Numbered from the stretch's first letter, positions 27,842-39,199 are shown. The stretch is 64,000 nucleotides of DNA from Ideonella sp. WA131b (GCA_023657425.1 JAGTJW010000003.1:496001-560000); one strand, 5' to 3'. Program-made: numbers and translations. Notes: a model not told the origin generated them from the sequence alone.

Positions 27842-28357
27842 ATGCCGGCCTTCGACACCGCGGCGCAGCGCAGGCAGGCGTTGATCGGCGCTGGCGCGCT
27901 CGCGCTCGGCGCGCTGATGGCCTGGGGCGCGACGGGCATCTCCTCCGAGGCCGGCTACGGCGGTGTCGGCCCCAACTTCGTCCCCTGGGTGGTGGCGCTG
28001 GCGCTGTTGGTCTGCGGCACCTTGCTGGTGTGGGAGGCCTCCACCGGCGGCTGGCGTGAGCTGGAAGAACCCTCCGGCGCCGCGCAGGGCGACTGGCGCG
28101 CGCTGGCCTGGGTGGTGGGCGGTCTGGCCGCCAACGCGCTGCTGCTCGAGCGCGTGGGCTTCATCATCGCCTGCACCACGTGCTTCGTGCTGGCGGTGCG
28201 CGGGCTGCGCGCCGCCGAAGGCAAGCCGCACGGTGGCGCGCGCGGGCTGGTGATGGACGCCGTCACCGGCATGCTGATCGCCGCGCCGGCCTACTGGCTG
28301 TTCACCCAGCTGCTGGGCATCTCGCTGCCGGGCCTGACACGCACGGGGTGGCTGTAG
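27842..28357 (+). CDS. tctB: Tripartite tricarboxylate transporter small membrane subunit
   Basis: The 171-residue protein has four hydrophobic helices: LIGAGALALGALMAWGATGI, FVPWVVALALLVCGTLLVWE, ALAWVVGGLAANALLLERVG and VTGMLIAAPAYWLFTQLLGI. This is the TctB topology. TctB pairs with the large permease TctA and the receptor TctC. A GYGGVGPNF segment before helix 2 matches the family's conserved 'GPxFFP-like' loop. The stop TAG is directly followed by the tctA ATG without any gap. Confidence 0.92.
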   Translation: MPAFDTAAQRRQALIGAGALALGALMAWGATGISSEAGYGGVGPNFVPWVVALALLVCGTLLVWEASTGGWRELEEPSGAAQGDWRALAWVVGGLAANALLLERVGFIIACTTCFVLAVRGLRAAEGKPHGGARGLVMDAVTGMLIAAPAYWLFTQLLGISLPGLTRTGWL

Positions 28358-29845
28358 ATGGACATCTGGAGCCAATTGCTCGGCGGCTTCGCCACCGCGG
28401 CTTCGCCGATCAACCTGCTGTGGGCCTTCGTGGGCTGCGCCTTGGGCACCGCCATCGGCGTGCTGCCTGGCCTGGGCCCGGCGGTCACGGTGGCGATGCT
28501 CCTGCCCATCACCACACAGGTGGAGCCTACCGCGAGCATGATCTTCTTCGCCGGCATCTACTACGGCGCGATGTACGGCGGCTCCACCACCTCGATCCTG
28601 CTGAACACGCCCGGCGAGACCGGCACGATGGTGACGGCGCTCGAGGGCTTCAAGATGGCCAAGAACGGCCGTGCCGGCGCCGCCCTGGCCACGGCGGCCA
28701 TCGGCAGCTTCGTGGCCGGCACCCTGGCCACGGTGCTGGTGACGGTGTTCGCGCCCACCATCGCCGTGCACGCGGTCAAGCTGGGACCGCCCGAGTATTT
28801 CATGCTGATGCTGCTGGCCTTCACCACCGTGAGCGCGGTGCTGGGCAAGAGCACGCTGCGCGGCGTGACGGCGCTGTTCGTGGGCCTCGCCGTGGGCTGC
28901 GTGGGCATCGACCAGATCACGGCCCAGGTGCGTTACACCGGCGGCGTTCCGGAGTTCATGGACGGCATCGAGGTGGTGCTGGTCGCGGTGGGCCTGTTCG
29001 CCGTGGGCGAGTGCCTGTACACGGCACTCTACGAGGGCCGCACCAAAGCCGCGATGAACACCATGGGCAGCGTGCACATGAACCGCCGCGAGTGGCGGCG
29101 CTCATGGCCGGCCTGGCTGCGCGGCACGGCCATCGGTTTCCCGTTCGGCACCATCCCGGCGGGCGGCAGCGAGATCCCCACCTTCCTGAGCTACGGTCTG
29201 GAGCGCAAGCTCAGCAAGCACAAAGAGGAGTTCGGCACCACCGGAGCCATCGAGGGCGTGGCCGGGCCCGAGGCCGCCAACAACTCGGCCGTCACGGCCA
29301 CCTTGGTGCCCCTGCTCACCCTGGGTATCCCCACGAGCGTGACCGCCGCCATCCTGCTGAGCGCGCTGCAGGGTTACGGCATCAACGCCGGCCCGCAGCT
29401 GTTCCAGACCAGCAGTTCGCTGGTGTGGGCGCTGATCGCCAGCCTCTACATCGGCAACGTCATGCTGCTGGTTCTGAACCTGCCGCTGGTGGGGCTGTGG
29501 GTCAAGCTGCTGAAGATCCCGCGGGCACCGCTGTACGCCGGCATCCTGATCTTCGCCACCATCGGCGTCTACGGCATGCGCCAGAGTGCCTTCGACCTGT
29601 GGTTGATGCTGGGCGTCGGCCTGCTGGGTGTGCTGATGCGCCGCTACGACTTCCCGACGGCGCCGGTGATCGTGGGCATGATCCTGGGCCCACTGGCCGA
29701 GGCGCAGATGCGCAATGCGGTCGCCATCGGCGAAGGCAGCTTTCGCGTCTTTGTCGAGCGCCCGATGGCGGCCACCCTGTTCGGGCTGGTCGTGGCGGTG
29801 CTCGTGCTGCCTCGGCTGTGGCGGCTGATGCACCGCCGCGTGTGA
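28358..29845 (+). CDS. tctA: Tripartite tricarboxylate transporter large membrane subunit
   Basis: The 495-residue permease has about 11-12 membrane helices. The family signatures are [20 protein letters not shown] near the N-terminus and [20 protein letters not shown]. The second repeat carries [20 protein letters not shown] and [20 protein letters not shown], which mirrors the first half, as expected for the inverted-repeat fold. TctA moves the substrate with a cation gradient once TctC docks. The ATG follows the tctB stop immediately. A 505-base gene-poor region lies downstream. Confidence 0.95.
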   Translation: MDIWSQLLGGFATAASPINLLWAFVGCALGTAIGVLPGLGPAVTVAMLLPITTQVEPTASMIFFAGIYYGAMYGGSTTSILLNTPGETGTMVTALEGFKMAKNGRAGAALATAAIGSFVAGTLATVLVTVFAPTIAVHAVKLGPPEYFMLMLLAFTTVSAVLGKSTLRGVTALFVGLAVGCVGIDQITAQVRYTGGVPEFMDGIEVVLVAVGLFAVGECLYTALYEGRTKAAMNTMGSVHMNRREWRRSWPAWLRGTAIGFPFGTIPAGGSEIPTFLSYGLERKLSKHKEEFGTTGAIEGVAGPEAANNSAVTATLVPLLTLGIPTSVTAAILLSALQGYGINAGPQLFQTSSSLVWALIASLYIGNVMLLVLNLPLVGLWVKLLKIPRAPLYAGILIFATIGVYGMRQSAFDLWLMLGVGLLGVLMRRYDFPTAPVIVGMILGPLAEAQMRNAVAIGEGSFRVFVERPMAATLFGLVVAVLVLPRLWRLMHRRV

Positions 29846-29935
29846 CGAATGTCCGGCCCTGCTGTCGGGACGCTTGGCGGCGGTCTCAAGGGCGGGCGCC
29901 GCGTCGCGCCGCGATTGCGACCAAGTCCTTGACTT

Positions 29936-29954
29936 AGCGAGCGGGCTTCTCGCT
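29936..29954. terminator. Short hairpin downstream of tctA
   Basis: AGCGAG (29936-29941) and CTCGCT (29949-29954) form a 6-bp stem with a 7-base loop, 91 bases after the tctA stop. No T-run follows on either strand, so factor-independent termination would be weak. It is a plausible pause site at the end of the tct operon. Confidence 0.3.
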
Positions 29955-29984
29955 GGCACGCCTGATGCGACATCCCCACCAGAA

Positions 29985-30007
29985 ACCTGTCTGCCTGTAC
30001 GACAGGT
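29985..30007. promoter_or_regulatory. 7-bp inverted repeat upstream of a small secreted ORF
   Basis: ACCTGTC (29985-29991) and GACAGGT (30001-30007) are perfect complements separated by 9 bases. They end 26 bases before the ATG of the small signal-peptide ORF at 30033. The arrangement could be an operator or a leader hairpin. I have no evidence which, and no sigma-70 promoter is clear nearby. Confidence 0.25.
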
Positions 30008-30032
30008 GGTCGACACCAAGGGGATGCCGCTC

Positions 30033-30212
30033 ATGAAGTGCCACAAGCTTGCCTTGGCCGTCGCACTGACGGCCGCGGTCGGTGCCGTGCAGGCGCAGGC
30101 CAACATCCAGAACGCCGAGGTTCAGCTCGGCGATGGCCCACTCGGGGCACTGAACGTCGGCGGCGGAGAGCCTGCCACCGGCAGCGGCACCACGCACCTT
30201 GATCAGCGCTGA
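30033..30212 (+). CDS. Small ORF with signal peptide, possibly a decayed gene
   Basis: The 59-codon frame begins MKCHKLALAVALTAAVGAVQ and continues AQANIQNAEVQLGDG, a convincing signal peptide with cleavage after VQA-QA. The frame then becomes Gly-rich and stops at 30212. A second frame (+1) overlaps from about 30185 and reads LISADQGAMFDVEFAALGAG then DTQVFSTRV, which is also protein-like. One frameshift near 30185-30200 would join the two into a secreted protein of about 100 residues. It could therefore be a real micro-protein or a recently frameshifted gene. I recognise no family. The region 29846-30350 holds nothing else convincing. Confidence 0.35.
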   Translation: MKCHKLALAVALTAAVGAVQAQANIQNAEVQLGDGPLGALNVGGGEPATGSGTTHLDQR

Positions 30213-30350
30213 CCAGGGCGCGATGTTCGACGTCGAGTTCGCTGCCCTGGGGGCCGGCGACACCCAGGTGTTCAGCACGCGTGTCAGAGAACCCGGTATG
30301 GCCGAACGGCGTGCGCCGTCGGATGGCTGGTCCGGGCGCGTCGTGGTGGC

Positions 30351-31442
30351 TCAATCCCGGGCGCCCAGGCCCAGCGCGCGCTGGCGCTGGGCCTCGAGCT
30401 CGGCTGGAGGAGGTGCGTCCCGTGTGGGCCAGCCGCCCAGGTGGGTTTCGGCCAAGGTGGCCAGCGCGTCGATCCAGGCCGGCTCGTCGTTGAGGCAGGG
30501 CACGTAGTCGAAGCGTTCGCCGCCGGCTGCGAGGAAGGCCTCGCGAGCCTCCTGGGCGATCTCTTCCAGGGTCTCCAGGCAGTCGGCGGTGAAGCCAGGG
30601 CACATGACGTCGACTCGCTTTACGCCTTGTGAGGCCAGCTGCTCGAGCGTTGGTTCGGTGTAGGGCTCCAACCACTTGGCCTTGCCGAAACGGCTCTGGA
30701 ACGTGACGACCACCTGCTCGCGCGGCAGGCCCAGCGCCTCGGCCAGGAGCCGGGCGGACTTGTGGCACTGGCAGTGGTAAGGGTCGCCGAGCAGCAGACT
30801 GCGCTCGGGGACGCCGTGGAAGCTGAGCACGAGCCGTTCGCCGCGCCCGTTCTCCGCCCAGTGTGCGCGCAGACGCGTTGCCAGGGCCGTGATGTAGCCG
30901 GAGTCGTCGTGGTACTCGTTGACGAAGCGCAGTTCGGGCATGCGGCGCGCGTGCGTGGCCCACGCCAGCACCTTGTCGACGACGCTGGCCGTGGTGGCCG
31001 CGGCGTACTGCGGGTAGGCCGGCAGTACCAGCACCCGGGTGCTGCCTTCTGCACGGAGCTGGTCCAGGACGCTGGCCAGAGACGGGCTGCCGTAGCGCAT
31101 GGCATGGCGCACCAGCACGTCGTGCCCACGGGCGTGCATCGCGCGCGCCAGGGCCGCTGCCTGGCGCTGCGTCCATACAGCCAGGGGAGATCCCTCGGGC
31201 ATCCAGACGCTCGCGTACTTGGCCGCCGACTGCCTCGGGCGCGTGCGCAGGATCACGCCGTGCAGGATGGGCCACCAGACCACTCGCGGGATCTCGACAA
31301 CGCGCGAATCGCTGAGGAACTCGGCCAGGTAGCGGCGCAGCGCCGGCGCCGTGGGCTCGTCGGGCGTCCCCAGGTTGACCAGCAGCACAGCCGTGCGGGA
31401 GCGCCGACCGTGGCTGTGGGTGGGCTCTGCGCGGAAGCTCAT
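30351..31442 (-). CDS. hemH: Ferrochelatase
   Basis: HemH inserts Fe(2+) into protoporphyrin IX, the final step of heme synthesis. The 363-residue protein opens with TAVLLVNLGTPDEPTAPALR and carries the metal-site histidine H209 in LSFHGVPERSLLLGDPYHCQ. CPGFTADCLETLEEIAQEAR contains the conserved glutamate, and TFQSRFGKAKWLEPYTEPTL is a further family signature. It lacks the C-terminal membrane segment of some ferrochelatases. Its ATG overlaps the stop of a receiver-domain gene (ATGA), linking heme synthesis to that signalling pair at least by co-translation. Confidence 0.96.
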   Translation of the reverse strand: MSFRAEPTHSHGRRSRTAVLLVNLGTPDEPTAPALRRYLAEFLSDSRVVEIPRVVWWPILHGVILRTRPRQSAAKYASVWMPEGSPLAVWTQRQAAALARAMHARGHDVLVRHAMRYGSPSLASVLDQLRAEGSTRVLVLPAYPQYAAATTASVVDKVLAWATHARRMPELRFVNEYHDDSGYITALATRLRAHWAENGRGERLVLSFHGVPERSLLLGDPYHCQCHKSARLLAEALGLPREQVVVTFQSRFGKAKWLEPYTEPTLEQLASQGVKRVDVMCPGFTADCLETLEEIAQEAREAFLAAGGERFDYVPCLNDEPAWIDALATLAETHLGGWPTRDAPPPAELEAQRQRALGLGARD

Positions 31443-31816
31443 GAGTCCGCAGCCCCGGTGCTGCGGCGCTTGAGTTCGTTGATCACGGTGGCCAGATCCA
31501 CCGGTTTGGGCCAGACGCTGATGAAGCCTGCAGCCTGAGCCTCACGCACCCGCTCGGGCGCGTCGTCGGCGGTGCAAAGGTAGGCCGGCAGATCGGCCCG
31601 GCCGGCCGCAAGGCGCAACCGCGGAAGCAGCTCCAGGCCATTGGCGTCGGGCAGGTGCAGGTCCACCACCAGCAGGTCCGGTTTCCAACGCAGGGCCAAC
31701 TCGAGCGCCTCGGCGCCCGTGGCCGCGGACTCGATGGCGACGCCCGGGGCGAAGCGCACCGTTTCCTGGAAAAGGAGCGCGTTGATGCGGTCGTCGTCGA
31801 CGTAGAGCACGCGCAT
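31439..31816 (-). CDS. Stand-alone receiver-domain response regulator
   Basis: The 125-residue protein is a single CheY-like receiver, MRVLYVDDDRINALLFQETV, with the acidic pocket D7-D9, phosphoacceptor D52 in LLVVDLHLPDANGLELLPRL and the lysine in FISVWPKPVDL. There is no output domain, so it must act by protein contact or as a phosphate relay. The ATG at 31816 is preferred; upstream codons belong to the 3' end of the cyclase gene. It sits 19 bases after the cyclase-FHA gene and overlaps hemH by four bases. No kinase gene is adjacent. Confidence 0.88.
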   Translation of the reverse strand: MRVLYVDDDRINALLFQETVRFAPGVAIESAATGAEALELALRWKPDLLVVDLHLPDANGLELLPRLRLAAGRADLPAYLCTADDAPERVREAQAAGFISVWPKPVDLATVINELKRRSTGAADS

Positions 31817-31835
31817 GGGCAAGGGGTTCCGGGAC

Positions 31836-32801
31836 TCAGCGCAGCTCGAGCGGCACTTGGGGTTGTGTGTTGGCGAGCCGCAGCACATCGAAAGCCACGC
31901 AGGCTGAGCCGGGATCGGTCGGCGACCCGCCCAGGCCTATGGTGCCGCTGCCATGCAGCGTGCAGCTGCCGCGGCGCAGGCTGACGATCTCGCCGTCGGC
32001 GAATCGCACGAAGGATCCGTTGTAGCTGAGGTCGGTGATCTGGAAGCTTCCGCTGTGCGAGTCGATGCGCGCGTGCGTGCGCGAGACGCGTCCGTCATCA
32101 ACGCAGAAACCGGCCTGCGGACTGCGGCCGAGCACGGCCGGCGTCTGGTGGCTGGCGAAGACGCGGCTCCTGCCCGCCCACATCAGGCGCAGGCAGTCGG
32201 GCTCGGAGATGCCGCCGCTGAACTCGCCGCTGAACTGGGTGACCGGTGCGTCGCCGGCGGCGCCACGTCGACCGCCCATCACGTGCACCTGCGCCGGCTC
32301 GGCGCGGCCGCGCAAGACCAGACGATCCAGATTTCGGAAGCGGCTGCGAAGATCGAGCGGCAGGCCCTGCAGCACCTCGACCGTGATCAGCGTCTCGTTG
32401 TCGCCGGCGTGATCGAGCAGTCGGGCCGCCACGTTGACCGCATCGCCGAAGCAGTCGCCGCGCATCTCGACGACCTCGCCTCGTGCCATGCCCACCTGCA
32501 GGCGCAGCGCGCGCAGTCCCGACGAGGCGCCGCGCTCGTTGGCCCGGTGCACCACGCCTTCGAGAACCTCGTGCATCAGCATCGCCGCCTGCACGGCGGG
32601 CAGCGCCGCATCGAACACGGCCATCAGGCCGTCTCCCAGCGTCTTGACAAGCTGCCCCTCGTAGCTGCTCACCGGCCCGGCCACGGCGTTGATCACGTGC
32701 GTGACCACCGAGGTGGCCTCGGCATTGCCCAGCGTCTCGAACAGTGCCGTGCTGCCGCGCAGGTCGGCGAACAGCACAGTCCGGTCGGCGATGCGCGTCA
32801 T
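31836..32801 (-). CDS. Class III adenylyl cyclase fused to an FHA domain
   Basis: The 321-residue soluble protein has an N-terminal nucleotidyl cyclase catalytic domain (about 1-175) and a C-terminal FHA domain (about 220-315). The two metal aspartates are D12 (VLFADLRGST) and D57 (KTLGDGLMAVF). The transition-state pair N123/R127 lies in GDAVNVAARL. The purine-specifying positions are K53 and D116, the adenine-type Lys/Asp pair, so cyclic AMP is predicted. The FHA part shows LGRSPQAGF, DDGRVSRTHARID and DLSYNGSFV, the phosphothreonine-binding loops. Such fusions let a Ser/Thr kinase control the cyclase. No kinase gene lies in the window. Confidence 0.88.
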   Translation of the reverse strand: MTRIADRTVLFADLRGSTALFETLGNAEATSVVTHVINAVAGPVSSYEGQLVKTLGDGLMAVFDAALPAVQAAMLMHEVLEGVVHRANERGASSGLRALRLQVGMARGEVVEMRGDCFGDAVNVAARLLDHAGDNETLITVEVLQGLPLDLRSRFRNLDRLVLRGRAEPAQVHVMGGRRGAAGDAPVTQFSGEFSGGISEPDCLRLMWAGRSRVFASHQTPAVLGRSPQAGFCVDDGRVSRTHARIDSHSGSFQITDLSYNGSFVRFADGEIVSLRRGSCTLHGSGTIGLGGSPTDPGSACVAFDVLRLANTQPQVPLELR

Positions 32802-32840
32802 GACGTCAGTGTAGCGAGCGGGCCGCAGCCGCCGGCAGGC

Positions 32841-32956
32841 TCAAAGCTTGTCGGGGTAGGTGCGCGGCTTGTGGCTGCGCCGCAAGCCGCGGTGCGCCCC
32901 CTGCGCGGGCGCAGACGACTTCGTCTTCACGTACCGGGCCCATCGGTTCGCTTCGC

Positions 32957-32960
<4 letters not shown>
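32841..32960 (-). CDS. 39-codon ORF coupled to rpoD
   Basis: A GTG at 32960-32958 overlaps the rpoD TGA (GTGA). It opens a frame of 39 codons that begins [20 protein letters not shown] and ends [13 protein letters not shown]. The product is very basic. The last nine codons plus stop (K-P-R-T-Y-P-D-K-L) match the end of rpoD (K-L-R-T-Y-L-D-N-L) at 23 of 30 bases. That suggests a partial duplication of the rpoD 3' end or a small protein derived from it. No family is recognised, and coding status is unproven. The gap to the next gene would otherwise be 155 bases. Confidence 0.35.
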
Positions 32961-35338
<2,378 letters not shown>

Positions 35339-35685
35339 GCGGGTCCTTGGCGAGGATGGGCAACGGGTCAGCACAACGGCCCGGGCACGAGGCCGGGCCG
35401 GCAGGCTGAGCAAGGGTACGGCTGTGTGCCTGCCCGGCGGCGTCGCGGCGTGGCGAAGCAGCGAACCCAGGGTCCGTCACCTCGTGCCGGAGGCACCAGG
35501 GCAGGCGTCGGCGATGGCAAGCTGGCGTGGACGAGGAAGCTTGCAGACCTTGCGGGTGAGGTTGACCATGAAGACCCTTGTCGAGGGTGGTCGGGGCCCG
35601 GAGGTGCTGCCGTCACTCTTGCCGTCGCGACAAACCTCGGATTATACCGGCTGCAGGGCAATGGGCTCGCAGCCCACGCCTTGAT
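35339..35685 (-). promoter_or_regulatory. dnaG-rpoD intergenic region with a rpoD promoter candidate
   Basis: These 347 bases separate dnaG from rpoD. On the minus strand a perfect sigma-70 -10 hexamer, TATAAT, lies at 35646-35641, in an otherwise GC-rich stretch. No good TTGACA-like word lies 16-18 bases upstream of it, so the -35 is weak. A start near 35634 would leave an rpoD leader of nearly 300 bases, long enough for leader-level control. CTTGATTCAAG at the dnaG stop is a small palindrome. No coding frame in this stretch looks real. Confidence 0.5.
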
Positions 35686-37518
35686 TCAAGGCGCAGGCTG
35701 CGGTGTTCGCGCCGCCTTCAGCGCGGCGATCTGCAACAGGATTTCGCGGTAGCGGGCCAGCTCGTCCGCTCCTGGAGCGCCGCTGACGATGGCGTCGGCC
35801 TCCTGGCGCAGCAGCACCTGCCACATCAGGGAGAGACAGCGCTGCAGCTCCTCGAAGCTGTGTTGCTCGTCACCCAGCCCGGCGCGCACCCAGCCGCGCG
35901 CACGCTCGGCCCAGGACTGCGCGGCCAACGCGTCGTTCAGGTGCGACCAGGTCTGTGGCCCATGCTCCACCACTTGCGTCTCCAGCCAGCGCACGACATC
36001 GCCATAGGGTGGGTCGAGCTCGTGCAGCAACTGCTGGTCGTCGGGCGGCAGGCGGTCCCACCAATCGCTGTGCTGCAGCAGCAGCCGCAAGGCCACGTCG
36101 GCGGGACCGGCCGGGGCCACGCGCAGCGTCCCGGGGCGCAGCAGCCTCACCGGGCCCGTTCGCGCGGCGGCCGATTGCGCAGGCGTCCGGCCGCGGCCCC
36201 AGAGCTGGTCGAGGTCGGCCGTTTCCAGCCGCGCCTGCAGGGCCAGCTCCGGCTGCAGCTGGCGCTTGAGCGCACCGTCCGGCAGCGCCTGCCACAGCGG
36301 CCGGGCCTGGGCCAGCATGCGCGATCGGCCCTCGGCCGTGGTCATCTCGCAACCTTCGGCGGCCTGCGCAAGCATTTGCCGTGACAGCGGAATCGCTTCG
36401 GCCAACGCACGTTCAAAGGCCTCGGCGCCGACCTGGCGCACGTAGCTGTCGGGGTCGTGCTCGGCGGGCAGGAACAGGAAGCGCACGGTGCGCAAGTCGG
36501 TGGCATGGGGCAGGGCCGCTTCGAGCGCCCGCGCCGCGGCGCGACGTCCGGCGGCGTCGCCATCGAAGCTGAAGACCACGTGGTCGGTGAAGCGGAACAA
36601 CTTCTGCACGTGCTCTGCCGTGCACGCTGTGCCCAGCGTGGCCACCGCGTTGCCGAAGCCCCATTGCGCCAGCGCCACCACGTCCATGTAGCCCTCGACG
36701 ACGAGCACGAAGCCCTTGTCGCGCAGCGCCTGGCGCGCCTCGTACAGCCCGTAGAGCTCGCGACCCTTGCTGAACACCGGGGTCTCCGGCGAATTCATGT
36801 ACTTGGGCTTGCTGTCGTCGAGCACGCGGCCACCGAAGCCGATGACCTGGCCGTCGCTGCCGCGGATCGGGAACATCACGCGTTGCCGAAACCAGTCGTA
36901 GCGTCCTCGGTCCGCCGCGGGCGGGCCATCGGGTGCCGCCTCGCCATCGGGCTCGCGTTGGCGCACCAGGCCGGCTTCCTCAAGCAGCGGGTCGTCGTAG
37001 CTCGGAAACACCCCGGCCAGCGTCTTCCAGCCCGCTGGCGCATAGCCCAGGCCAAAGCGCGCGGCCACGGCCCCGGTGAGACCGCGCTTCTTGAGGTAGT
37101 CGATGGCCTGCGGGCTGGACTTGAGCTGGCCGCGGTAGAAGTCCGCCGCGCGTTGCAGAACCTCGCCGATCGACAGCCGGCGCTGGCGCAGCGTGTCGCG
37201 GCGCTGGCGCTCCTCGGGGCTGACCTGCTCCTCAGGCACCGTCATGCCGGCGCGACCCGCGAGGTCGCGCACCGCCTCGACGAAGCTAAGCCCCAGATGT
37301 TCGGTCAGGAAGCGGATCGCGTCCCCCCCCGCGCCACAGCCGAAGCAGTGGTAGAACTGCCGGGCCGGCACCACCGAGAAGCTCGGCGACTTCTCGCCGT
37401 GGAAGGGGCACAGCCCCATCCAGCCGCCGCCGCTGCGCTTGAGTTCGACGTGGGGGCTGACGACGTCGACGATATCGACGCGGGTCAGCAACTCCTGAAG
37501 AAAGCCGGGTGGGATCAC
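35686..37518 (-). CDS. dnaG: DNA primase
   Basis: DnaG makes RNA primers at the replication fork. The 610-residue protein has an N-terminal CHC2-type zinc-binding domain with C37, H40, C58 and C61 in LCPFHGEKSPSFSVVPARQF and YHCFGCGAGGD. TOPRIM motifs follow: FVLVVEGYMDVVALAQWGFG with the catalytic glutamate and VVFSFDGDAAGRRAA with the DxD. The C-terminal 150 residues form the helicase-binding domain and are least conserved. The start at 37518 (MIPPGFLQELL) is standard. It lies downstream of yggX and upstream of rpoD. Confidence 0.96.
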   Translation of the reverse strand: MIPPGFLQELLTRVDIVDVVSPHVELKRSGGGWMGLCPFHGEKSPSFSVVPARQFYHCFGCGAGGDAIRFLTEHLGLSFVEAVRDLAGRAGMTVPEEQVSPEERQRRDTLRQRRLSIGEVLQRAADFYRGQLKSSPQAIDYLKKRGLTGAVAARFGLGYAPAGWKTLAGVFPSYDDPLLEEAGLVRQREPDGEAAPDGPPAADRGRYDWFRQRVMFPIRGSDGQVIGFGGRVLDDSKPKYMNSPETPVFSKGRELYGLYEARQALRDKGFVLVVEGYMDVVALAQWGFGNAVATLGTACTAEHVQKLFRFTDHVVFSFDGDAAGRRAAARALEAALPHATDLRTVRFLFLPAEHDPDSYVRQVGAEAFERALAEAIPLSRQMLAQAAEGCEMTTAEGRSRMLAQARPLWQALPDGALKRQLQPELALQARLETADLDQLWGRGRTPAQSAAARTGPVRLLRPGTLRVAPAGPADVALRLLLQHSDWWDRLPPDDQQLLHELDPPYGDVVRWLETQVVEHGPQTWSHLNDALAAQSWAERARGWVRAGLGDEQHSFEELQRCLSLMWQVLLRQEADAIVSGAPGADELARYREILLQIAALKAARTPQPAP

Positions 37519-37561
37519 CGTCCCAGTCTACCGACCCCGGTGACGACGACAGTCCCGTGCC

Positions 37562-37834
37562 TCAGGCCGACGGCGGGACGTAGCCGACCGGCTTGTCCGC
37601 TCCGTCGCCGAAGAAGAACTGCTCCATCTGCCGCGCCAGGTACTGGCGCGCGCGGGCGTCGGCCAGGTTCAGCCGGTTCTCGTTGACGAGCATGGTCTGG
37701 TGCTTCTTCCACATCTCGAACGCCTCCTTGCTGACGTTGTCGTAGATGCGTTTTCCGAGCTCGCCCGGGTAGGGCGGAAAGGCGATGCCCTCGGCTTCTT
37801 TCTTCAGGTACACGCACTGAACCATCCGTGCCAT
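37562..37834 (-). CDS. yggX: Fe(II)-trafficking / oxidative-damage protection protein
   Basis: The 90-residue protein begins [20 protein letters not shown], continues [20 protein letters not shown] and then [20 protein letters not shown], an almost textbook YggX sequence. C7 is the conserved cysteine implicated in protecting Fe-S clusters from superoxide. YggX is thought to buffer labile iron. It lies 12 bases downstream of argA on the same strand and 43 bases before dnaG. Confidence 0.95.
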   Translation of the reverse strand: MARMVQCVYLKKEAEGIAFPPYPGELGKRIYDNVSKEAFEMWKKHQTMLVNENRLNLADARARQYLARQMEQFFFGDGADKPVGYVPPSA

Positions 37835-37846
37835 CGTCTTGCGTCC

Positions 37847-39199
37847 TCAGTTGAGTTTCTTGACCAGCACCTGCGAGCGCCGGTCCCAGTTGTACTTTCG
37901 CTTGCGGGCCTCGGGCAGCCAGTCGGGGTCGACGGGCGCGAAGCCGCGCTTGATGAACCAGTGCATGGTGCGCGTGGTGAGCACGAAGAGGCTCTGCAGC
38001 CCGGCGGCACGGGCGCGCTGCTCGATGCGCTTGAGCAGCCTTTCGCCGTCACCCTGGCCCTGGCTGAGCGGGCTCACCGTGAGCGCCGCCATCTCGGCGG
38101 TGCGCGACTCGGGGTAGGGGTAGAGCGCGGCGCAGCCGAAGATGATGCCGTCGTGCTCGACCACGCTGTAGTAGGCGATGTCGCGCTCGATCTCGTGGCG
38201 GTCGCGGCGCACCAGGGTGCCGTCCTTCTCGAAGGGCTCGATGAGCTGCAGGATGCCGCCGACGTCGTCGGCCGTGGCCTCGCGCAGGCTCTCGAGCTTC
38301 TCGTCAACGACCATGGTGCCGACGCCGTCGTGCGTGAACACCTCCAGCAGCAGCGCGCCATCGGTGGCAAAGGGCAGGATGTGGCTGCGTTCCACGCCGC
38401 CTTCGCAGGCCTTGACGCAGTGCTGCAGGTAGAAGGCCGGGTCGGTGGGCAGGGCCGGGGGTGGCAAGGCGGCGAGCACGCGACGGGCATCGGCCAGAGC
38501 GAGTTCGGTGTCAATGCCGCTGTCGTCGTCGGGCACGCCCTGCGTGAGGCTCTCGCGGATGCCGGACACCTCGGTCATGAACACCAGCTTGTCGGCCTGC
38601 AGCGCGATGGCCGTGCTGGTGGCGACGTCTTCCATCGTCAGGTTGAAGGCCTCGCCGGTGGGCGAGAAGCCGAAGGGGCTGAGCAGCACGATGGCGCCGC
38701 CGTCGATGGCGCGGCGGATGGCCACCGAATCAACCCGGCGCACGAGCCCGCTGTGCATGAAGTCGATGCCGTCCACGATGCCCACGGGCCGCGCCGTGAG
38801 GAAGTTGCCCGAGACCACGCGCACGGTGCTGTTGGCCATGGGCGTGTTGGGCAGGCCCTGGCTGAACGCGGCCTCGATCTCGAAGCGCAGCTGCCCGGCG
38901 GCCTCTTGTGCCGCGTCGAGCGCCACGGGGTCGGTGATGCGCACGCCCTGGTGGAAGCGGCTGACCTGGCCCTTCAGCGCCAGCTGCTCCGTCACCTGTG
39001 GGCGGAAGCCGTGCACCAGCACCAGCTTCAGGCCCATGGCGTGCAGGATGGCGAGGTCCTGGGCGAACACGGTCAGCTTGCCCGCGGCAATGGCCTCCCC
39101 GGCCAGGCCGACGACGAAGGTCTTGCCGCGGTACGCATGGATGTACGGCGCCACGGCCCGGAACCAGGGCACGAAGGTGTGGGGAAAGACGAGGCTCAT
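37847..39199 (-). CDS. argA: Amino-acid N-acetyltransferase (classical N-acetylglutamate synthase)
   Basis: ArgA acetylates glutamate with acetyl-CoA, the first committed step of arginine synthesis. The 450-residue protein has an N-terminal amino-acid-kinase-like domain (KTFVVGLAGEAIAAGKLTVF; LKLVLVHGFRPQVTEQLALK) and a C-terminal GNAT domain. The latter ends with TVSPLSQGQGDGERLLKRIE and RTMHWFIKRGFAPVDPDWLP. The kinase-like half lacks phosphoryl-transfer residues and serves in arginine feedback, as known for the family. The ATG at 39199 is correct; the frame stays open far upstream only as antisense to hrpA. Confidence 0.95.
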   Translation of the reverse strand: MSLVFPHTFVPWFRAVAPYIHAYRGKTFVVGLAGEAIAAGKLTVFAQDLAILHAMGLKLVLVHGFRPQVTEQLALKGQVSRFHQGVRITDPVALDAAQEAAGQLRFEIEAAFSQGLPNTPMANSTVRVVSGNFLTARPVGIVDGIDFMHSGLVRRVDSVAIRRAIDGGAIVLLSPFGFSPTGEAFNLTMEDVATSTAIALQADKLVFMTEVSGIRESLTQGVPDDDSGIDTELALADARRVLAALPPPALPTDPAFYLQHCVKACEGGVERSHILPFATDGALLLEVFTHDGVGTMVVDEKLESLREATADDVGGILQLIEPFEKDGTLVRRDRHEIERDIAYYSVVEHDGIIFGCAALYPYPESRTAEMAALTVSPLSQGQGDGERLLKRIEQRARAAGLQSLFVLTTRTMHWFIKRGFAPVDPDWLPEARKRKYNWDRRSQVLVKKLN

